Shown: one piece after another, positions 57,463 through 64,000 of the stretch
Layout: each line of letters opens with the position of its first letter
How positions within the stretch are numbered: the stretch's first letter is position 1
Source: Anthoceros angustus
Taxonomy: Eukaryota; Streptophyta; Anthocerotopsida; Anthocerotales; Anthocerotaceae
Assembly (NCBI GenBank): GCA_010909165.1
Contig: MU008216.1
Span: 124,001-188,000, forward strand
DNA: 64,000 bases
Direction of reading: 5' to 3'
Translations under genes and position numbers: made by a program
Notes under the pieces: model-generated
Databases searched by the model: none
What the model was told of the DNA's origin: nothing
Seen by the model: the letters and a program-made list of their open reading frames with translations, nothing else

Positions 57463-59116
57463 TCAGAAGATGATGGTTTTATTGCTACTGTAACGAAATA
57501 TGCGGTGCTCACAAAAGTACCTTATGGCTTTAGCTAGGCACTGCTTTTCAAGGTTCTCAGATTTTGTCGCAAAGGCATGAAGGCTATCCCGATGAGAGAT
57601 TCGGTCGACCTGAAAGGCATCAGAGGCACACAGATATCAGACGTTGGATTGTCCGGTGCGTTGTATATTAGGAAGGCCTGGCCTGGGTTGGACTGGACTG
57701 GACTAGACTGGGAGGATCCTCACTGCATCTTACCATTTGTTCGATGATGGGCCCAGCATCTAGTTCCGGCGTAACGAAATGACTGGTTGCCCCAATCAGC
57801 TTCACTCCTGCTTGGTAAGCCTGCCAAGGTCGGTACTCCAAACAGTTAGGGTTAAAACATTTGCCCATCGTGAACATACGACTTGGACGACTTAACCACT
57901 CCCTCACCTGCCTGTACGGATTGGCTCCTTTAAAAGATGGGAGTAATCCATGATGGATGTTGATGATATCCTTGCCATAACCGGCCAAGAACTCAGGCGA
58001 CAATACCTGCGGCACCAAACAACATTAGAGGCCTGTGTCTGCGCATATCATCTGCCCTGAACGGCTTACAAAGCAGAAAGAAAGCCAGCTGCCTCCCACA
58101 CCTGCATGTATCGAGCCAGCACCAGAAAGTCCGTGTTTGCAACAATCTCCAGAATGTCACTCTCTCTTTTGTTGTCCTTGCTGGTAGGCAAGTAGTGGTA
58201 GGGAATACCATGCCTGTCGAGAAAACGCATGACATGCGTGTTGGGTCCTCGACTGTGATTGCTGCAGTTACAGAAACAACACACTTTCAAACGGCTCACA
58301 AAATTGTAGAATTTGCTGTCCTGAGTAACATTCCAGAATATACCTAATAATACAGCTTATGTCAACTGGGAGCTCTCCTTCTTGCCATCTGTGTAAAAGA
58401 TCAATCAAGCAATGGTCCTGCCAAAGTTTGCAAGAAGTTAGCCGGGGCAAGCTTTTGGTCATCGAGTAGCAGATTCAACTGACTGACATCCGAGCAACAG
58501 GAAGATCACCTGCCAAGATGCAAGCACAGCCATCTTCATGTTAGCATCACTGCCGGGCACGTGCACAAGGGACTTCACAGCTTTGAAGTGCTCATGCAGC
58601 TTCCTAAAGTCTTCATCCATGACTGCCCTCGGCCACAGCAACGGGTTGAATGCAAACTCACTGAATGAAGGGGTGAGAAGTTATGGGAGGATTCACAAGA
58701 GAAACGTAGGAACAAAACAAGGATGAACAAATGGCTAGTTGTTTCAACAAAGATTCAGAGCTACCTTCGAGCATAAAAGGCCGGCTTCTGTGCAGCATCG
58801 AAATCTATGTGCAAGTCCACGTTCAGCATGTTCGCTCCTCGGGAGGCAATGCAGTCCGAGATTTTAGCCACGATCCCGAGCTGGTCCTGTCATTCAACCC
58901 ATGAAGCCCAGCTTCAGAATCTGTCACAGCAGCCCCAACCGATCCGCCCAACAGCAAAGGCACTACCGTGCAATGGAAGACATGCACTCCGTGGAGTACG
59001 TCCTTGGAATGTCCTTCCACACTTCTGCCTGCTGAGAACGTGAGGCCCCGAAGCTGCCACAGCCTTGCACTGCTCTCATATCTGTGACCGCTGATGCCGC
59101 ATGCGAATCTGAGCAT
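57463..59116 (-). CDS. PurU: 10-formyltetrahydrofolate deformylase (PurU type)
   Basis: Hydrolyses 10-formyl-THF to formate and THF; in plants it is a mitochondrial enzyme that protects glycine decarboxylase. The order on the minus strand is: presequence-like start '[20 protein letters not shown]'; ACT domain '[20 protein letters not shown]' (about 58.83-58.9 kb); linker '[17 protein letters not shown]'; '[12 protein letters not shown]'; '[20 protein letters not shown]'; '[18 protein letters not shown]'; the catalytic block '[18 protein letters not shown]' with the Asn and His of the formyl-transferase fold (about 57.9-57.96 kb); '[20 protein letters not shown]' with the catalytic Asp; and the last exon ending 'NKTIIF' at 57463. 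All key residues are present. Short introns separate about eight exons, whose limits are approximate. Confidence 0.9.
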
Positions 59117-59564
59117 CCTGGCTGGCCGGGGCGCACGTCTGAGCTAAGCCAGATCCTCCGAGTATCCGCGTAGTCTGGACCTGTGGACATCACGAATGCT
59201 GGCGGTAGCGGCCAGTGGAATTCCAGCTTCAGCAAGCTCTGCCTTAACTGGCAGCAGCGCAAGAGCTTTCCCTCAAAATTAGGATGTGCGAAACGAAACA
59301 CTTCCTGTCCATCCACATACCAGCAATACACAGTAGACGAGCCCTGACAAAGCATTTTATTTCTTCGTATGTACAACGGTTGCTCACAAAGAATAGTTCC
59401 TATCCCAATAGCTTAGGTCTCGTACGGCTGAAGTCCTGCGAAGCAGCAGCTTCTCCCTCCTAGTGCTAGGAGGTGAGAAAGGTCACAACAGCGTCCACAA
59501 CTGCATACATATACACACAAGCCCGGCACAAACAATGAGATATGTACAGGGTTGTGTGGCCCGA

Positions 59565-61397
59565 TCACTGAAGCCGGTTTAGAGCCATCTTCTGAAACAA
59601 ATCGGTCAAAGCATCGTAGAGAGGCTTGGCAGCTGTGGGTTGAGGAGTGTGGCCAAACAGAATCTTGGAGGATGTAATGAGAGGACTCCCGTAGAAGCGA
59701 GCGTTGGCGTCATTCCGTGTAGCTACAACGTTGCCCTCCAGGGAAACACCGACAAAGGCCCCTGCACCATTGTTTTAAGCCAAGGGATTAGACCGCCAAA
59801 ACGTCAGCTGAATCCAACAACCACAAACATTCCAGAAAGCAAAAGTAGACCTGGCCAGAATCTGCTACCACCGGAGTAACTCACTCATACCTTTGCTGCA
59901 GCTGTAGGTGTAACAAGCAGCAGCTCCACTAGTACTGGCCCGAATATCCGCCTCCGCGACACGGCCAATGGGACCGACTGCAGCACTTACACCAGCACCA
60001 AGAGAGAGGTGGACGGTGCCGGCGAATGCTTTCAAAGCCTTATAGCTCCTCAGCACAATGATGAAGTCCGTCAGCTCTCCTCCTGCCTGCAACAACGCAG
60101 ATATCCACCAGCCAGGCGGAGCCAGCATGGTCATGCAACTGACTCAACGAAAATCTCAGTCCAGCTTATAGGGAAGCCTGTCAGGTACAACTCCCACAAG
60201 ATAATCAGCATGGCCAAGTAGCACCCACCTGACAGCCCCAACCGAGGCCACAAGTTCCAATTGCGGAGGGCGCAGACCACGAACCATCAGCTTGCCGTGC
60301 CACCACCAGGCCTGTTCCCATCTTATACGTCACCATCATTCCTGCTTTCACGACAGTGAGGATAGCCAGCCCCCGAGCTCCACTCAACACAGCGTCCGGG
60401 ATCATTTTCTCCGGCTCCAAGCTCCCGATCTACATCCAGAGAAACCGAAGCACAACATCAGCAGCAGCAGCAGCAGCAAAACAGAACAAGGTGGAAACCC
60501 TAGAGGCCTCGACCAAACTACCTTGCAGTAGCTCCTGATCGTGTTGGTAGCCTTGTAGATTTCCATCTCCATGGACAGGCCGTAAGGGCTGTTGAGCCAA
60601 CCTCTCATGCAAGTCATATCAGTGACATCGAAGGTGGCTCTTTGAGAGGCGTTGCTGACGCGGGCGGTCAAGATCCTCTGCACCGGCAGCAGTCTGTGCT
60701 CGCACGCAGTACACACCCGCTGCGGATTCCTCTCCCGGAACCTGACCGGCAGCAAGCACCGCCCCGTGGAGCACCACCTGCAGAAGATCTGTCCGCAGAA
60801 CCGGCAGTGGTGCCTCCCGCAGGTGAGAGCTCTGAAGGGACGAAGGCACTGCCGGCACGCCTTGGCTTTACTGTCAGGCATCCAGTCCGAGGGCTCCGCC
60901 TCCAGAATCCCCTCCAGCGCCTTCACATCGGCATCAGCGCTGGAGCCCAGCGGAGGGGCACTGGGGGAATGCCCTCCCCGCCACGGCTTCACCCCATCCT
61001 CGCTGAAGAAGCCGCTCTCCCCAGCAACGAACGCCTCCCCCTCCCCGCCAATTGCCGACGAGTGGCTGGACGGGGAGTCGGGCCACTCCTGAAACCGCCC
61101 TGTGTCCTCCAGCGTGCTCGCCGCCCTGCCGCTCCCGGACAGAATTGCCACAGCTCCGCTCAACACGTTCCACAGATTCAACTCCGGCTGCCTGGACCCT
61201 AACATCAGAGCTCCTCGGTACCGTCCGCCATCGTCATCCGCAAAGTAGCCCCCCGCATAGAGAGCTCCATTTTTCCCCGAGCCCGGCGGTACAGAGACGG
61301 GGATCCAGGAGTTGAAATCTTCCGACAGGTGCGTGGAGTAGCGACAGGACTCTTCCGGCTGGGCAAGGGCATGATCGTGCTCATGCTCGTATCCCAT
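59565..61397 (-). CDS. FYVE-SYLF domain protein
   Basis: The ATG at 61397 opens an acidic, disordered N-terminal part of about 170 residues. A FYVE zinc finger follows: 'DWMPDSKAKACRQC', 'RHHCRFCGQIFCRWC', and '...NPQRVCTACEHRLLP'. The second half, over later exons (about 59.57-60.42 kb), is a SYLF domain: 'DAVLSGARGLAILTVVKAGM', 'GTGLVVARQADGSWSAPSAI', 'GELTDFIIVLRSYKALKAF', 'LSLGAGVSAAVGPIGRVAEA', and end 'KMALNRLQ'. FYVE binds phosphatidylinositol 3-phosphate on endosomes and SYLF domains bind phosphoinositides and actin in known relatives, so a role in endosomal traffic is likely. Arabidopsis At1g29800/At3g43230 share this layout. The stop at 59565-59567 gives a complete C-terminus. Confidence 0.9.
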
Positions 61398-62457
61398 GCC
61401 CGGAGCGCCTCGTCCCCAAACCGAATTCGCCAGGCTTGCTGGGCTGGTGAGATCACATCTGCGCAGGCGCCCTCACACTACTTCCCACAAACCTATACTA
61501 TAGGTACACCACCTCTGAGTCCCCCTCCTTCACTCTGCTATCTATGTCCCATGTTTGCACAACCCGACTTGACACGGCAGGTTGGGCGGACTGGAGCAAG
61601 ACGCAGATTCGTTTTCCATTTTGGTAATCACCGGAACAATTTTTGCTTCACCTAGTCGTGGTGAAGCTTTGGTTCGCCTTCAAATATTTATCTTAAATTC
61701 ATGCTTTAACTTTCTAGCCATGCTAATGCTAACTCATCCCCTTCCGTCTACTTGCGGCGTGCCAACTCATGCCGTTCCGGGCATGCTAAACTTAGTGACG
61801 CATCCCATTCCGTCTCCTTGTGGCATGCCACCTCATGCCCTTCTGGGCATGCTAACTCATCATCAACTGTATATCCGCATGGAAAGACTTTCTAAGTCCC
61901 GCTTCAATTGGCTCTCTAGGTTGTTCTTGGCAGGATGATGTCTTCGGATCTCAAGTACCGACATAGGTGAATATGTTCGATAGGTACACGGGCAAAATAT
62001 TGAAGGTATAACTCGCCAATCGGCATGACTTATTATAACACACACGGAACATGATTGCTCTAAATCCGGGAACCAGGCGAGACTTGTGGTAACATGGAAC
62101 CTATGATCATGGTTGGCTTCAAACCCCTCGAGCGGTTCGGGACACGAGCGGAAGGGGGGAACACGAGTCACCAGTGAACCATATCGACATGGGAGGTCAC
62201 TGGAACAGGCATCCCACATATGGAACACCACATATGTCTGGGACATGCCACGATGAGAGACTTGGCAGGAAACCGAACAGAGTAGCCATCCACATCCATG
62301 GAATCCCTGCTTTGACTCGAGAAATTTTCCCTGTCCAGATGCAATGCGCTAAAATCCGTGAACCAAGACCCCTCATAACATGCTGTTAACGGAGCATGGC
62401 ACGCTTCAAACTCCTCGAGTTGTTCGGAGGGAAGAGCGCAAGGGAGAAGCGAGAGTC
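61398..62457. other. Intergenic with duplicated sequences
   Basis: 61718-61862 contains two copies of a roughly 75-bp unit around 'catgccgttccgggcatgct'/'catgcccttctgggcatgct'. 62049-62340 is a diverged copy of 62341-62640 (see separate entry). No intact gene is seen. Confidence 0.6.
62049..62345 (-). pseudogene. Tandem-duplicated copy of the last exon end of the UFD1-type gene
   Basis: This segment aligns with 62341-62640, which covers the final coding bases and the 3' flank of the downstream gene. On the minus strand the copy reads 'CSICGMPV...SHVDMVHW', the cognate of 'CPICGMAVHSERDLSSHIDM' in the gene. Frames upstream of this are broken. It is a partial duplicate lying directly 3' of the gene. 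Confidence 0.7.
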
Positions 62458-62458
62458 A

Positions 62459-64000
62459 TCAGTGAACCATATCGATATGGGAGCTTAAATCACGTTCACT
62501 GTGAACAGCCATCCCACATATGGGACAGGACACCGAGAGAGACCTCCGAACAGAGTAGCCATCCGGTTTGTCCATAGGCGCACCATCTACATCCATGGAT
62601 TCCCTGCTTTGAATAGAGAAATGTTCCCTGTCCAGATGTAAATTCAGCTGCAGCTCCGCTTCTGACCCACTGTATCTCTCCGCACAAATTGGGCACTCCA
62701 CAGCAGGAGAGCGCTCTGACGGCCCTTGAGTGAACACCGCTCCATCAGGAGTAGAGAAAGGCAAACTCTGGATCACAGATTGCTTGCTTCCTGGGGCCTC
62801 GGCTGGTTTTGCAGAGTGCGCCGCTGCTATATGCAGATCCATCTCTTTGAGCATAATAGCTCTACCGCATGAAGCACAATTTGCTGTCCTGGAACCACAA
62901 GCACTCTCATGTTCCGACAGTCCTCGTAACTTATCTCGCGGATCTTCTGGACTACTGCCTGCTTGGACCATGTCACCACAAAACCTGCAACTTATCAAAC
63001 GATGTGGGCAAACACTAGCCTGGTGAACAACCTGCAGAAAAGATGTTCTGTAGTGAGACGAGGGCAACCACAGTTTCTCCATACCAGTTCAACATATGTA
63101 ACAGCATACAGTCCAAGATCAATCTGTGTGCTAGCATAAACAAAGCAAACCATACATACCATTTCCTTCCTCTCCAGTACGGCACCGCATTGACACTCGG
63201 CAGGCTCATGAAACACTTTTACATGCTTTTCTAACTCCTCCCTGGTAAAAGCCTCGTGGCATCGTTCACAATGCACATGCTTGTACATCTCCTCTTTACG
63301 CAAGACCACCCCACATCCCGGATGACTACAGACCACATTATGCCTCCAACAATACGCCTCATGCAATGATTTGGTCTGAATTGCCACCCATTGCTTACAG
63401 TTCCCACATTGCTCAACATTTGAGGAGCTTGGACCAGCACTTGAACTGGAAGCTCTGCGCTGATCCGAAGCAAGCCTGTGCCCCTGTGGTTTTCCCTCTT
63501 TAGAGACTCTTGCCTCAACTTGAAGCTTGTACTTTGCAGATCCTCGGAATCCATATACTCCTATACTGTAGGCACCAGCAGGTAAGGCTGTCTCCGAAGA
63601 GGTCAAACTGACGGTCTTGGAGCCCAAGTCATTACAGGACCACTGATGTTGATGCTGCGTGGGAAACAGGGTCGGGTGAGCTGCGACATAAATATCAGCA
63701 TCTGCATCCTGTCCTTCACCCTCCATTTCCATCTGCAACGTGACAGTCAACTCCCCAGCAGCCACTGCCTCAGCTAGCTTTTGATCTACTACGAATGTGT
63801 AGTAATTGAATTTCGCCTCCTCCACAACACCAACAACAGGCTTCCCTACAGGGAGTGAAACCAGTCTGCTCTGCGAGCCTTTCCCAGAGCCGTCCGGCGG
63901 CAGGACATCAGCTTCCAAATCTGTCTCTAGAACGGAAACTTGTCTACCAGGTTTCAACTCCAATATACGAAGGTTATAACTGAATCCACCGTGCTGTACA
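62459..64000 (-). CDS. UFD1-type protein with C-terminal zinc fingers (5' end beyond window)
   Basis: The gene enters from the right edge: the minus strand reads 'QHGGFSYNLRILELKPGRQV', the end of a UFD1-like fold, in frame to 64000 with no start. A beta-rich middle follows, then a chain of Cys/His fingers: 'CGNCKQWVAIQTKSLHEAYC', 'CSHPGCGVVL', 'CERCHEAFTREELEKHVKVF', and 'CQCGAVLERKEM'. An intron (63032-63159, ATG|gtatgt ... ctgcag|GTTG) separates the last exon, with 'CPHRLISCRFCGDMV', 'CASCGRAIMLKEMDLHIAAA', 'CPICAERY' and 'CPICGMAVHSERDLSSHIDM'. The layout matches the plant UFD1 family protein At4g15420 (PRLI-interacting factor K). UFD1 folds bind ubiquitin and Cdc48 cofactors, so a role in protein degradation is inferred. 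Confidence 0.85.

Noticed and set aside
1-64000. CRISPR array, rRNA or tRNA genes
   Set aside because: No regular repeat-spacer pattern, rRNA core motif or foldable tRNA was seen on either strand.

Overview
The window is nuclear DNA of a land plant. The evidence is a light-harvesting chlorophyll a/b protein gene, a nuclear gene for plastid ribosomal protein S10, two large plant-type PPR genes, a malectin-like LRR receptor kinase, and spliceosomal introns with GT-AG ends, mostly about 70-150 bp. The PPR style (long arrays of 'MYAKCGS'-type repeats, almost no introns) together with compact introns suggests a seed-free plant such as a fern, lycophyte or bryophyte. I cannot settle which from sequence alone.

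Layout. 1-6.3 kb is repeat-derived and holds a roughly 1.5 kb direct repeat and fragments of a dispersed family. 6.3-9.8 kb (minus) is a branchpoint-binding protein/SF1 gene. 10.4-12.4 kb holds more copies of the dispersed family. 12.8-23.6 kb is gene-rich: a possible small gene, an NXPE-like SGNH esterase (minus), a small membrane protein candidate, an NDUFAF5-type complex I assembly factor (minus), LHCB (minus), and plastid RPS10 (plus). 24.70-29.57 kb is a complete but decayed Mutator-like element with about 300-bp inverted ends, a broken transposase, and a captured, broken cytochrome P450 fragment. 29.7-44.1 kb is a second genic block: LRR-RLK (minus), a PPR relic (minus), PPR gene 1 (plus), proteasome subunit RPN3/PSMD3 (plus), and a molybdenum-insertase (CNX1 E-domain-like) gene with a shortened N-terminal half (minus). 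44.5-50 kb is retrotransposon debris and tandem repeats, including gag pieces, minisatellites and a long TATG microsatellite. 50.2-64 kb is the third genic block, all on the minus strand: a secreted Gnk2/DUF26 protein, the 1149-residue PPR gene 2, a possible secreted protein, 10-formyl-THF deformylase (PurU), a FYVE-SYLF protein, and the 3' part of a UFD1-type zinc-finger protein that runs off the right edge.

The genes do not form one pathway. They mix housekeeping functions (splicing, proteasome, folate, Moco, complex I assembly, photosynthesis) with plant-expanded families (PPR, RLK, DUF26). The least ordinary items are the P450-carrying Mutator element, an insertion of about 20 residues that recurs at the same point in seven PPR motifs across two genes, the Moco insertase that lacks conserved N-terminal segments, and a tandem duplication of the last exon plus 3' flank of the UFD1-type gene. 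Splice sites were placed by eye. Gene ends marked approximate should be checked against transcripts.
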